The notes under the pieces are model-generated. The model saw only the letters and a program-made list of their open reading frames with translations. It searched no databases and had not been told where the DNA came from. Position numbers and translations under genes: made by a program. DNA of 23,010 nt from a virus: positions 1 through 23,010 of the IMG/VR virus record IMGVR_UViG_3300027908_000053; one strand, given 5' to 3'. This document shows positions 1 to 6,777 of this stretch, in pieces (the first letter of the stretch is position 1; the number at the start of each line of letters is the position of its first letter).

Positions 1-274
1 TTTGCAAGTATCGCGCACCAATCATTAGGTACATTGTTTTTTCGCTCGGAACAACTGTACAGATAAACATTGAAATAATAAATACGATGCCCGCATTTTT
101 GAAGTAATATTTTGATTTAACAAGATCGTGATCGTCATCATTACAATTACTATTAGCTAAAATTCCTACTCCAGACACAGCTAAACCCATTGTCGCCATT
201 CCCGTTATAATACTAAAAGAAATATTAATATTATTGACTAAAGAAATTAAATATATAGCAAAACTCACAGACAT
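1..274 (-). CDS. Phage membrane protein, C-terminus cut by window edge
   Basis: I read this minus-strand frame directly. It opens with ATG at 274, overlapping the TAA of the upstream gene (TAATG), and stays open to base 1, giving 91 visible residues. Two hydrophobic stretches are visible: residues about 3-43, interrupted by a short polar bend, and about 66-78 (GIVFIISMFICTVV). An acidic/His patch (NDDDHD) lies between them and a VPSEKTMYLM segment follows the second. From memory, small phage membrane proteins encoded near portal or structural genes often carry a similar 'PSEKTMY' segment after a transmembrane helix, so this is probably a phage inner-membrane protein of unknown role. It is the last gene of the leftward late run visible here. 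Confidence 0.7.
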   Translation of the reverse strand, partial: MSVSFAIYLISLVNNINISFSIITGMATMGLAVSGVGILANSNCNDDDHDLVKSKYYFKNAGIVFIISMFICTVVPSEKTMYLMIGARYLQ

Positions 275-486
275 TATTTTTTCCCCGCTTTATCTATATA
301 TTTGCTACCTCGACAATGATGGCAAATAGAGCGCTCTGGCCAACAGATGGGGCTAATAGATTCGCCAATACCATGACAGACAGGACACATTATTAAATTA
401 GTGACAGGACGTAAACTTGTTTTTAAGTTTAAATCCCTGTTATATGCTTCTAATGCAGATATTTCTTTTAACTCATCCTCATTCAT
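274..486 (-). CDS. Small zinc-ribbon protein, DnaJ-like CxxC pairs (70 aa)
   Basis: The 70-residue protein has two cysteine pairs, CPVC followed by HGIG (about residues 34-41) and CHHC followed by RGSKY (about 55-63). They are spaced like one CxxCxGxG-type zinc module of the DnaJ cysteine-rich domain. The N-terminal half is predicted helical and charged. The stop overlaps the ATG of the following membrane protein, so the two are probably translationally coupled. A weak purine-rich ribosome site (GTGAG) precedes the ATG. Zinc binding is inferred from the cysteines only. Its role in the phage is unknown. Confidence 0.65.
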   Translation of the reverse strand: MNEDELKEISALEAYNRDLNLKTSLRPVTNLIMCPVCHGIGESISPICWPERSICHHCRGSKYIDKAGKK

Positions 487-499
487 TTTTTCTCACTTT

Positions 500-706
500 C
501 TATCCCAAAACAGTAGTCAAATAAGCCTGTAACCGCAAGGCATCCGCACGAGACATAAAACCTCCGACAGAGGGTTGAATCTCAAGACTATTGTTCAAAA
601 CAGCAACAAACGTTAGGCCGTCCCCTGACGTCAGGGCTATGTTCATGTGATCAACCCGCTCATTGCCGCGCATTCCGATACTAAACACATTATCATCTAT
701 TGGCAT
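500..706 (-). CDS. Hypothetical protein, 68 aa
   Basis: I chose the ATG at 706 rather than an upstream ATG at 748 because GGAGG stands six bases before it and the longer form would overlap the neighbouring gene by 56 bases. The product (MPIDDNVFSIGMRG...) has alternating hydrophobic residues suggesting beta strands, with a short helix at the end (SRADALRLQAYLTTV). No family recognised. It overlaps the preceding gene by 14 bases, as is usual in this block. Confidence 0.6.
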   Translation of the reverse strand: MPIDDNVFSIGMRGNERVDHMNIALTSGDGLTFVAVLNNSLEIQPSVGGFMSRADALRLQAYLTTVLG

Positions 707-935
707 GACCAGCCTCCAGTTTAAGTTTACATGATTTCCAATAATCAAAAATGTATCTGTACTCGCAATCGCAAGGTTCTTCGTCTTGTATGTGCATCTG
801 AGTATGCACTCTAACGTGCGTGCCCCTAAAGCAATTATGACAACTATTTAAAATATAATACTTTTCTATTTTTTTTGAGTAAGGTAACTTCTCAACAATA
901 AGTCCAGTGTCGTGACAGGAATTACATGTCATCAT
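693..935 (-). CDS. Small cysteine-rich zinc-ribbon-like protein (80 aa)
   Basis: The protein begins MMTCNSCHDTG and has a second pair CHNCFRGTH near residue 33, again a CxxC-x-G pattern like a DnaJ zinc module. A further CDCEY sits near residue 55 and the C-terminus is basic and aromatic. The sequence GAGG lies about six bases before the tandem ATGs. It is one of at least seven small CxxC proteins in this window. Function unknown. Confidence 0.65.
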   Translation of the reverse strand: MMTCNSCHDTGLIVEKLPYSKKIEKYYILNSCHNCFRGTHVRVHTQMHIQDEEPCDCEYRYIFDYWKSCKLKLEAGHANR

Positions 936-937
936 TT

Positions 938-1156
938 TTAACCTCGGCCAAAACTGCCCTTTTTAGACTTCTCAGCACTAGCTAGTTTCTTAAAAGACAT
1001 ATTAGCTTTTGTCTTATTTGGCAAAGGCTCAAGCGTATTTTTCCTACGTGTTTTATTAGTATCTTTAGCCACGGGCTTAACGCCCTTTTCAGTTTTGGCA
1101 TAGGCTTTATTCATGTTCTTATCTTCACGCTTGTTATAGGGAGCTTTAGTAGGCAT
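938..1156 (-). CDS. Lys-rich basic protein, 72 aa
   Basis: About a third of the residues are Lys or Arg, the sequence is low in hydrophobics and is probably disordered. The C-terminus KKGSFGRG is typical of small nucleic-acid-binding phage proteins, but no named family is recognised. The start ATG overlaps the stop of the upstream gene (TGATG at 1154-1158). Small basic proteins near portal genes may associate with DNA or the capsid interior; that is only a suggestion. Confidence 0.6.
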   Translation of the reverse strand: MPTKAPYNKREDKNMNKAYAKTEKGVKPVAKDTNKTRRKNTLEPLPNKTKANMSFKKLASAEKSKKGSFGRG

Positions 1157-1338
1157 CAGAATTTCCTCTTTAGATAAACCGTTTGATATAGTCTATTACG
1201 TTCCTGTGCATTAGCGCCATCCCAATGTCGTCTAATTTGTTGCTCAAGTTGTCGATCTGTCAGCTTGTAGGTTTTACGAAGCTCACCGTGTGTGGCCTCG
1301 TGCATGTCATTCCATGTTACCTTTTTTGGTTGCGTCAT
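1156..1338 (-). CDS. Hypothetical protein, 60 aa
   Basis: A short charged, helix-forming protein (MTQPKKVTWNDM..., ending LYLKRKF-like) with two His residues. It overlaps the next upstream ORF by 32 bases and shares a TGATG junction with the downstream gene, so it is embedded in the translationally coupled late run. No family recognised. Confidence 0.5.
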   Translation of the reverse strand: MTQPKKVTWNDMHEATHGELRKTYKLTDRQLEQQIRRHWDGANAQERNRLYQTVYLKRKF

Positions 1339-1483
1339 AGATAACTCCCTCTAATATTTCTACGCCAAAATCATGATATATAGCAACTGGTGAGCCGTTT
1401 AATGGTATCCAGCCGTGCTTATTCTTAAAAGCCTCTTTATGAGCCTCAATTGCAGCTTTCTGCTCGTCTGTAAATTCATGCAT
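1307..1483 (-). CDS. Hypothetical protein, 58 aa
   Basis: Read directly from the minus strand: ATG at 1483, stop TGA at 1307-1309. It begins MHEFTDEQKAAIEAHKEAFK, a clear amphipathic helix, followed by a strand-rich segment with GWIPLNGSPVAIYHDFG. It overlaps the upstream ORF by 8 bases (ATGCATGA) and the downstream one by 32. The continuous coupling and sensible composition support a real gene. No function assigned. Confidence 0.5.
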   Translation of the reverse strand: MHEFTDEQKAAIEAHKEAFKNKHGWIPLNGSPVAIYHDFGVEILEGVIYDATKKGNME

Positions 1484-1625
1484 TAATTAATTGTCCAAAT
1501 AGTATTTTCCAATCTTCCTCACGCGCTTTATACTTTTCACGCTCTGCCGGTACAGGATAACATCTTGGGCACTTACCCTTCGCATGATCGTAAACTAACT
1601 TACATAATGCGCATTCGAATTTCAT
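1476..1625 (-). CDS. Zinc-ribbon microprotein, 49 aa
   Basis: Read directly: ATG at 1625 overlaps the portal stop codon (ATGA), and the stop is at 1476-1478. The N-terminal half carries CALC (residues 5-8) and CPRC (19-22), a compact treble-clef or zinc-ribbon spacing. The C-terminal half is a charged helix (AEREKYKAREEDWK). Direct coupling to the portal gene argues for expression with the structural genes. Function unknown. Confidence 0.55.
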   Translation of the reverse strand: MKFECALCKLVYDHAKGKCPRCYPVPAEREKYKAREEDWKILFGQLINA

Positions 1626-3748
1626 TTTGTCGCCGCTCTAGCAGGCTCGCGCATAGCCTTTCGGTGTGCCTCAAAAGCAATGCCATGCTCAAGCGCCTCT
1701 TTTAAATGCGTATGGTCTTGATCCATCGCCTTAATCTTATAATCCATCTGCTTCCCATACCTTTCAGTTTGCGCCCTGACAAGATCGACATTGTTAGATT
1801 CATGCGACATCTTGAGATCGGCGTGTATCTTTACCTCCTCAAGCTCAAGCTTTTGCATATCGATTTGATGCTGTCTCGCATCACTTTCTTTCTGCTGCGC
1901 GAGTTTCGCCATCTCGACCTGTGTTTTCATGACAACAGGATTATTTTGCATCTCTTGTTGTTGCTGCTGCATTGCCATTTGTTTCTGTTGCTGCATCTCT
2001 TGCAGCCAGCCGTCAACAAGTTTCTTAAGCTCATCAACACCTTTACCTTCCATGTTATCCAATACAAACGGTAGGCCTTTTTCCGCAATAAACTGCGCGA
2101 ATATCGGCGACATGCCCATCATTTCCTTGACCATCATAATAGTACGGGATTTCTGGACTTGGAAGGAGGCACCCGCTTTGACAATAACATTGAGTGCGTT
2201 CTCATCCCAATCAAGCGGCAGCCCACCCTCTTGGTTAAGCTTAATATAAGATTTCTGCCCATCCGCATCCATGATAGGCAGTGTTCGTGGTGTAGTGTAG
2301 TACTTTGGCATTAACTCTACATAGAGTTGTGCTGCACGCTGGTACCCTTGTAAATACCCCACAATGTATGGCATCGCCGCTGCGTTCGATTGCGTAGCCG
2401 CCTCGACGAGAGCAACACCAGACAATTGATTATCATTAATTCCAAGACTAGCATCGTAACTCCCCAATATTTGTTGTATCAGTGCATCAGAACCCGTAAA
2501 TGCTTGCGCTATTTCAGGTGGCATAGGTGGACGTTGTATCTCACGAATAGGGTTTTGAATTACCATATCCGGGTTTTCTTCAAAGAATGAATTAAATACT
2601 ACTACAGATGCCTTCTGGACATCTTTATAAGCTTGCAGGTATTCTTCCTCTTTTGGAAGCGCCTCTTTGGCGACCATGAACTTATGTTGAACCGTATTCT
2701 CAATTTCATTCGCCCATGCAATACCCGCATAGTTCTTAAGCCGTTGTGCGCCTTTTGCGTGGTAAACATAAGGGCGAGTAACCTGTCGAACATTTCCGTT
2801 TTTAGGCGTCTTAATCATTATACTATTACCATCGACAAAGATAAGCGGCAGGTATGTAAAATCTGTCTCGACGTACTCTAAAACGACATTTTCAATTAAG
2901 CGGTATCTTACAATAGTATCAAGCTGGGTCTTACGCGGTTTGCCTATAATAGCGGGTGGGGCTTCAAGGGAACTCCATGAATCTAACATCTTCTTATACT
3001 CACTCTGCGTCATGGTTTCACCTGTTCGCAGTTGTACTAGCATGGCATCGCGTTTCTTTTTCTCATAATAGTCTGCAACCATGATAATCGGCGTTGCATC
3101 ATTAAGATAAGACCAGTTAAACCCTGCGAAATCACGGCGAAAGTTTAGGAGTGATGTATCGACATCGGGATATTCTTCTTCGAATACTTCTTTTATTTTT
3201 GGGAAAAGCTCAAAGCAAAATCGGCCATCGCCTTTATGTGAATACTTCGTAACTTGATCATAGCCACAAAGTGTTGGGTCAAATGTACGCTCTATGTTAA
3301 TCACCTGATGCATAGAGCGCGAGTTAGCATAGTCAGTTGTGACCTTTAATGAGCTAAAGCCACCGGACAATAAGTCTTTATAAATCTCTTGCTTAGTGTG
3401 GTGGTTTTTAGCATCGCATAGAGTGTGGCGAAGGTGCTGTTCGACGACCTTAATAGTAAGTGGATCAGCTTTAGTCTGGTCATCTGATGTGACCTCAATA
3501 TCCGGCTCCTGTTTACTAAACTCACCCAGTAAGCGTGATATGTAAGCCTCTAAGATATTAAACTCAAGCTGGGGTTTAGAGAGTGTGGCGAGAAGCGTTA
3601 TTTCTTCTTCTTTAAGCGATGACTCAAACACAAACCGCCTAAATTCATTATAGCGGTCATAGTTCGGTTTAAAATAATCATACGATCGTCGAACGTTAGT
3701 CTTGATGCGTTCGATTTGTTCCTGATGTATCTTGGCTGGTACGCCCAT
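1622..3748 (-). CDS. Phage portal protein, P22 type
   Basis: This 708-residue protein matches the P22 gp1-type portal in length (about 725) and layout. It has a charged N-terminal helical region (QIERIKTNVRRSYDYFKP), the LSKPQLEFNILEAYISRLLGEF segment typical of these portals, a long wing/stem alpha-beta region, and a C-terminal Gln/Met-rich helix (around residues 595-690) matching the helical barrel of P22-like portals. As established for the family, twelve copies form the ring through which terminase packages DNA and to which tail proteins attach. I start at ATG 3748, preceded by AAAAGGATTT, rather than at an upstream ATG that would lengthen it by 11 residues. It follows terminase in the same leftward operon and overlaps the preceding small gene by 53 bases. 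Confidence 0.9.
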   Translation of the reverse strand: MGVPAKIHQEQIERIKTNVRRSYDYFKPNYDRYNEFRRFVFESSLKEEEITLLATLSKPQLEFNILEAYISRLLGEFSKQEPDIEVTSDDQTKADPLTIKVVEQHLRHTLCDAKNHHTKQEIYKDLLSGGFSSLKVTTDYANSRSMHQVINIERTFDPTLCGYDQVTKYSHKGDGRFCFELFPKIKEVFEEEYPDVDTSLLNFRRDFAGFNWSYLNDATPIIMVADYYEKKKRDAMLVQLRTGETMTQSEYKKMLDSWSSLEAPPAIIGKPRKTQLDTIVRYRLIENVVLEYVETDFTYLPLIFVDGNSIMIKTPKNGNVRQVTRPYVYHAKGAQRLKNYAGIAWANEIENTVQHKFMVAKEALPKEEEYLQAYKDVQKASVVVFNSFFEENPDMVIQNPIREIQRPPMPPEIAQAFTGSDALIQQILGSYDASLGINDNQLSGVALVEAATQSNAAAMPYIVGYLQGYQRAAQLYVELMPKYYTTPRTLPIMDADGQKSYIKLNQEGGLPLDWDENALNVIVKAGASFQVQKSRTIMMVKEMMGMSPIFAQFIAEKGLPFVLDNMEGKGVDELKKLVDGWLQEMQQQKQMAMQQQQQEMQNNPVVMKTQVEMAKLAQQKESDARQHQIDMQKLELEEVKIHADLKMSHESNNVDLVRAQTERYGKQMDYKIKAMDQDHTHLKEALEHGIAFEAHRKAMREPARAATK

Positions 3749-3875
3749 AACTGAAATCCTTTTCAGTAGAGTCATTCTCAAACGCGGCGCGTCCTTGCGC
3801 CTCAGTATTCTTTATCCACTCACGCACTGTGTCGTCAGGGTCTATATATTTGTGGCATCTAATATTGTCCGTCAT
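3696..3875 (-). CDS. Hypothetical protein overlapping the portal start, 59 aa
   Basis: The ATG at 3875 gives MTDNIRCHKYIDPDDTVREWIKN..., a soluble charged protein with no recognised domain. It overlaps the portal gene by 53 bases in another frame. Its C-terminal residues are therefore dictated in part by the portal sequence, and the tail (SQDTSGTNRTHQD) looks unconstrained. The ribosome site is weak (AAGAAATTTG). I keep it because it fills the gap between two coupled genes with the usual short overlaps. Confidence 0.45.
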   Translation of the reverse strand: MTDNIRCHKYIDPDDTVREWIKNTEAQGRAAFENDSTEKDFSYGRTSQDTSGTNRTHQD

Positions 3876-4128
3876 GATCAAATTTCTTGAATGCATTTTG
3901 TAACCCTTGTATTGCAATTTCAACCTTTCGCAAGCGCATTTCAAATAAGCCTGACTCAGCCATACGATCTTGTATAATCTTGGCTTGCTGCGTGAATTTA
4001 GCTAGCTCGCCTTCAAAGTATTCTGTGCCGATAGTTTTTTCTAGGCGTTTCTGCGCTAATTCCAAGTCAGATATTTTATTCAATAGTAACGCTAGTTCTT
4101 TTCTAATTTCTTGTAGGTCATTTGGCAT
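3859..4128 (-). CDS. Coiled-coil protein, 89 aa
   Basis: Nearly the whole product is predicted coiled coil: heptad-like Leu/Ile runs such as LQEIRKELALLLNKISDLEL and LRKVEIAIQGLQNAFKKF. I use ATG 4128, preceded by AAAAGG nine bases upstream; an in-frame TTG at 4137 is an alternative start. Small helical proteins between terminase and portal are common in P22-like phages, but no specific function can be read from this one. Overlaps of 17 and 11 bases with its neighbours indicate coupling. Confidence 0.6.
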   Translation of the reverse strand: MPNDLQEIRKELALLLNKISDLELAQKRLEKTIGTEYFEGELAKFTQQAKIIQDRMAESGLFEMRLRKVEIAIQGLQNAFKKFDHDGQY

Positions 4129-4264
4129 TGGTGACAACCTTTTCTAAAAGATTACTGATTCTTAATACTTGATCTGCCAATGTATTTGTAAGGATTGCAA
4201 ACTGCGTTAATTTCTCTTGAATAAACTTAATATCGTTTTCCATTGCGACAAGTCTACTTTCCAT
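4118..4264 (-). CDS. Small helical protein, 48 aa
   Basis: With the ATG at 4264, preceded by GGGGAAG, the product is 48 residues and almost entirely an amphipathic helix (IKFIQEKLTQFAILTNTL then VLRISNLLEKVV). This start overlaps the upstream gene's end by 11 bases, matching the pattern of the block. A longer reading from 4300 would overlap it by 47. It may pair with the coiled-coil protein encoded next, which is an inference from size and adjacency. No family recognised. Confidence 0.5.
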   Translation of the reverse strand: MESRLVAMENDIKFIQEKLTQFAILTNTLADQVLRISNLLEKVVTNAK

Positions 4265-4451
4265 TTTTCTTCCCCAAATCAGGATACATTTCTTTTTCAA
4301 ATGCCGCTTGCACTTCTGCTAAGCCAACAAGATAACGTCCAGCAATACTGTCTTTTTCAGGATCACTATCCATTATCGATCTAATCGCGCAGAGTATTAA
4401 AACTGAAATAACCTCTAGTTTAATTCTTATATAACTATTATCAGTTTCCAT
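4254..4451 (-). CDS. Hypothetical protein, 65 aa
   Basis: Starting at ATG 4451 (METDNSYIRIKL...), which overlaps the terminase stop by 11 bases and has AAGAAGAG upstream. The product has a hydrophobic helix (LEVISVLILCAIRSIM, about residues 9-24), a DSDPEKDS turn and a second amphipathic helix, ending in a Lys-rich tail GKKNGK. It could be membrane-peripheral or a helical packing protein; neither is demonstrable. It is the first of three small genes between terminase and portal. Confidence 0.5.
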   Translation of the reverse strand: METDNSYIRIKLEVISVLILCAIRSIMDSDPEKDSIAGRYLVGLAEVQAAFEKEMYPDLGKKNGK

Positions 4452-6006
4452 AAGCACTCTTCTTAAGCCGGTCAATCCGGCTAAATGATTGCGCCAGTTC
4501 CTTGGCAGTACGAGAATCCTTTCGCTTAATAGTATTAATCACGGCGGTGTCAGGTACGGCAAACGTCAGACATAAAGCTTCAGCCTCATCAGGGGATCGG
4601 ATGCCGCGTTTCTTCATATCCTCTTTCTTTTCCAGCACTAATCGTGAGTTACTATCAAACTTATAACGCACGCCACAAAGATCTGCGTGTAAACTATCAT
4701 TATCAGGTATTTGTACAGGGAAGTCCATTAACCACTCACCCAACGTACCCCACATTTCAGCGCGTTTGTTGTAATATATCTTCTGGTTTAAGGGTGTAGA
4801 ACCTGAATTAACAGCCACAAGGATTTTGCGATCAACCAGCTCACACAATCTATCATAAACCCCAGCGCCAAGACCGCCAATATCAATACACACCTTATCA
4901 GGATTTTCCTCCACAATGATGCGATGGACTATACCTGTTACCTCCATTAAGTCCTTCTTTTTATGGGATTCTAGCTTGTAGGCGCAGCGACCGCGACGTC
5001 TAATAATTGATGTTCTATCGTCACCAAAACGTGCAGGGTCAACGCCCAATACCAAACCACCATAAGCCTCAGCCGTACACTTTCGCGCTAACATCACAAT
5101 GTTAGGCTTGATGAATGTATCCTCACCCGTTAACTGGAACGCCTCAGTTGCGTTACAGGGATATTCCTGCATGAACTCTTTAGTGCCATCAACGCCACCG
5201 ACAGACATCTCAATAATCTTAAAACGTCGCCACATTAACTGTTCAGGTGTTAGATTATAAAGTCTAACTAACTCTTCTTCTTCAATAGTCTTTGCAAAAT
5301 CAGGTGTTACCTCACGACTATACTCAGCCTGCCAATACCACGGAATAAATATCGGTATAAACTCGCTATCACCCGCCTCCGCTAGCTGCCATTGCTCATG
5401 AAAGTAATTACCAATGCCATTTGCTGTAGACTCTAAAAATATCTCAGTGCCCGCAGCGTTTGGCACCGTTTGCATAATGCCTTTTGCATGTTCAGCCGCA
5501 TTGGGCTGATAGGCTACCTCGGAGGAATGTAGGAGTTGAACGGTACTACTTCGCCCCACGGCTTTGTTTCCGGCGGTACCGAGTTTATAACCAGAATCAA
5601 GTCCATCAAAGATAAGTTCCTTGGCATTAGACGCGAGTACAGTTGGACGCACCACGAGAGGGCAATGCTCGTGATAACGTTTAGCCATATCAAAAAGGTT
5701 GTTAGTTGCCTCGTTATCGTGAGTGAGGATAAAAGCACGTACACCAAAGCGATGAGTAACCAACCAATAGAAACGGCCTTCAATATACGTAGAGCATCCC
5801 TGTTGTCTGCCCTTAAGGATAATACAGCGCACTTTAGCTATTGTTGCTCGCTGCTGCTCAACCCGCGCATGAATAAACTCCTGACATGAATTTAAAACGA
5901 ATGGTGCTATTTCGCCGTCTTTCGTGCGAATCGACAAACACTTTTTAGAATAATGCGCAAAGTCATCGCGTAATCGGCGACGTATGCGCTTTTCCGTTTC
6001 GTCCAT
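4441..6006 (-). CDS. Terminase large subunit (packaging ATPase and nuclease)
   Basis: 521 residues. The N-terminal ATPase shows a Walker A-like KGRQQGCST (residues 65-73), a Walker B-like segment LLHSSEVAY (158-166, probable catalytic E163) and the coupling motif ESTANG (192-197). The C-terminal RNase H-fold nuclease shows the expected acidic residues in GVDPARFGDD (D323), CIDIGGLGAG (D375) and SPDEAEAL (D473). In this family the protein docks on the portal, cuts concatemeric DNA and pumps it into the prohead. Both domains look complete. AAGGA stands nine bases before the ATG. The small-terminase candidate lies 0.4 kb upstream and the portal 0.7 kb downstream in the same direction. Confidence 0.93.
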   Translation of the reverse strand: MDETEKRIRRRLRDDFAHYSKKCLSIRTKDGEIAPFVLNSCQEFIHARVEQQRATIAKVRCIILKGRQQGCSTYIEGRFYWLVTHRFGVRAFILTHDNEATNNLFDMAKRYHEHCPLVVRPTVLASNAKELIFDGLDSGYKLGTAGNKAVGRSSTVQLLHSSEVAYQPNAAEHAKGIMQTVPNAAGTEIFLESTANGIGNYFHEQWQLAEAGDSEFIPIFIPWYWQAEYSREVTPDFAKTIEEEELVRLYNLTPEQLMWRRFKIIEMSVGGVDGTKEFMQEYPCNATEAFQLTGEDTFIKPNIVMLARKCTAEAYGGLVLGVDPARFGDDRTSIIRRRGRCAYKLESHKKKDLMEVTGIVHRIIVEENPDKVCIDIGGLGAGVYDRLCELVDRKILVAVNSGSTPLNQKIYYNKRAEMWGTLGEWLMDFPVQIPDNDSLHADLCGVRYKFDSNSRLVLEKKEDMKKRGIRSPDEAEALCLTFAVPDTAVINTIKRKDSRTAKELAQSFSRIDRLKKSAYGN

Positions 6007-6024
6007 CTGATTACGTCCTTGTAA

Positions 6025-6216
6025 TCATTTAAAATGGGTGGCAGCGCTATGTAACCTTTGCATTAACACCGCAGGTGTCCTATATTTTCGGCCTGTCACG
6101 GTAGCTACCTGTGTAATAGGTGCATCACTAGCTGCACTGCGCTTGCCATAACTGGCGGCTAACTTTCCAAGCGAGTCGCTTAACGAATTAAGCATGATCC
6201 TGTAGTCATTAGCCAT
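6025..6216 (-). CDS. Hypothetical protein built on a duplicated segment, 63 aa
   Basis: The ATG at 6216 begins MANDYRIMLNSLSDSLGKL, followed by a basic, low-hydrophobic tail. The first 70 bases are a diverged copy of the DNA just upstream (6217-6284), so the gene seems to have grown from, or next to, a tandem duplication. No clear ribosome site precedes the ATG; translation may re-initiate from the short frame upstream. Function unknown. It ends 18 bases before terminase begins. Confidence 0.45.
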   Translation of the reverse strand: MANDYRIMLNSLSDSLGKLAASYGKRSAASDAPITQVATVTGRKYRTPAVLMQRLHSAATHFK

Positions 6217-6220
6217 ATAA

Positions 6221-6284
6221 CTGGCGGCCTATTTTCCCCGATCTAGTCACTAGCTCGCTTAGCTCTTAAGGTATCGTCAGCCAT
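6221..6284 (-). repeat. Module copy 1 (also at 13027-13126)
   Basis: On the minus strand the module starts with an ATG (6284) reading MADDTLRAKRASD then stop at 6243, and ends with a sequence whose plus-strand form is ctggcggcctattttccc (6221-6238). That 18-base string recurs exactly at 13027-13044, and the other end of the module, gtatcgtcagccat (6271-6284), recurs with one change at 13113-13126, preceded in both places by cttaag. A weaker copy of the end (ctggcggctaactttcc) lies at 6152-6168 inside the next gene, 69 bases away, so there is also a local tandem duplication. Confidence 0.7.
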
Positions 6285-6287
6285 AAA

Positions 6288-6416
6288 CTATTTTGCTTTA
6301 TTAAATTCATATAATTCTGGACAAACATTTGCAATAATGTCATCCAAAGCATTAATAAATTCATTAGGTGTCATTTCATCCAAAGCTTTTTGTATTTCTT
6401 TTTCATTGATATTCAT
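6288..6416 (-). CDS. Small acidic helical protein, 42 aa
   Basis: Read directly: ATG at 6416, stop TAG at 6288-6290. The product (MNINEKEIQKALDEMTPNEF...) is acidic and helical, with a single Cys near the C-terminus and no recognised domain. A weak GGA lies about ten bases before the ATG, and the start is 8 bases after the stop of the small-terminase candidate. Short length and weak ribosome site keep confidence moderate. Confidence 0.45.
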   Translation of the reverse strand: MNINEKEIQKALDEMTPNEFINALDDIIANVCPELYEFNKAK

Positions 6417-6423
6417 ATATTAA

Positions 6424-6777
6424 TTATTCCAATTGCTTAATCGCATCCTCTTGCTTAATGATATTTAAGTTAAGGTTCAACTCTTGCGGCTCACGCCACT
6501 GACCACGCACTTTAAGATACCATATCTGCGCGCCTAAATTCCCCGATTTTGCGTTTTCATACAATGCGTTAGCTATTTCCGCAATGCCTTTTGTTTGACC
6601 ATTTTTAATAGCCTCGGAGAATTCGTGATATTCTTTTGACCTTTCATTAAGCGTATCATAAGAAATTCCCAATGCGCGCGCGACCTGCTCTTTAGTCAGT
6701 CCGCGTGCAGATAACGCCTCAACGCGCGCTAAATCCGCATCAGACGGAATCCATTTTGGTCTGCCGACTGCTGCCAT
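6424..6777 (-). CDS. Probable terminase small subunit, HTH type
   Basis: From ATG 6777 (117 aa) the protein begins MAAVGRPKWIPSDADLARVEAL, followed by a clear helix-turn-helix, LTKEQVARALGISYDTLNER (about residues 27-46). Next come helices with the KGIAEIANALYENAKSGN and AQIWYLKVRGQW segments common in small terminase or phage HTH proteins of this size. In such phages the small subunit binds the packaging site as a ring and regulates the large subunit. Position just upstream of the large subunit supports the call. I favour this start over ATG 6798 because a GGAG lies ten bases upstream and the overlap with the methyltransferase is shorter. The alternative is a general HTH regulator. Confidence 0.65.
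   Translation of the reverse strand: MAAVGRPKWIPSDADLARVEALSARGLTKEQVARALGISYDTLNERSKEYHEFSEAIKNGQTKGIAEIANALYENAKSGNLGAQIWYLKVRGQWREPQELNLNLNIIKQEDAIKQLE

Noticed and set aside
1706-2249. Leu/Cys-rich plus-strand frames opposite the portal gene
   Set aside because: They are complementary to the portal's Gln-rich C-terminus and have the composition expected of an antisense shadow.
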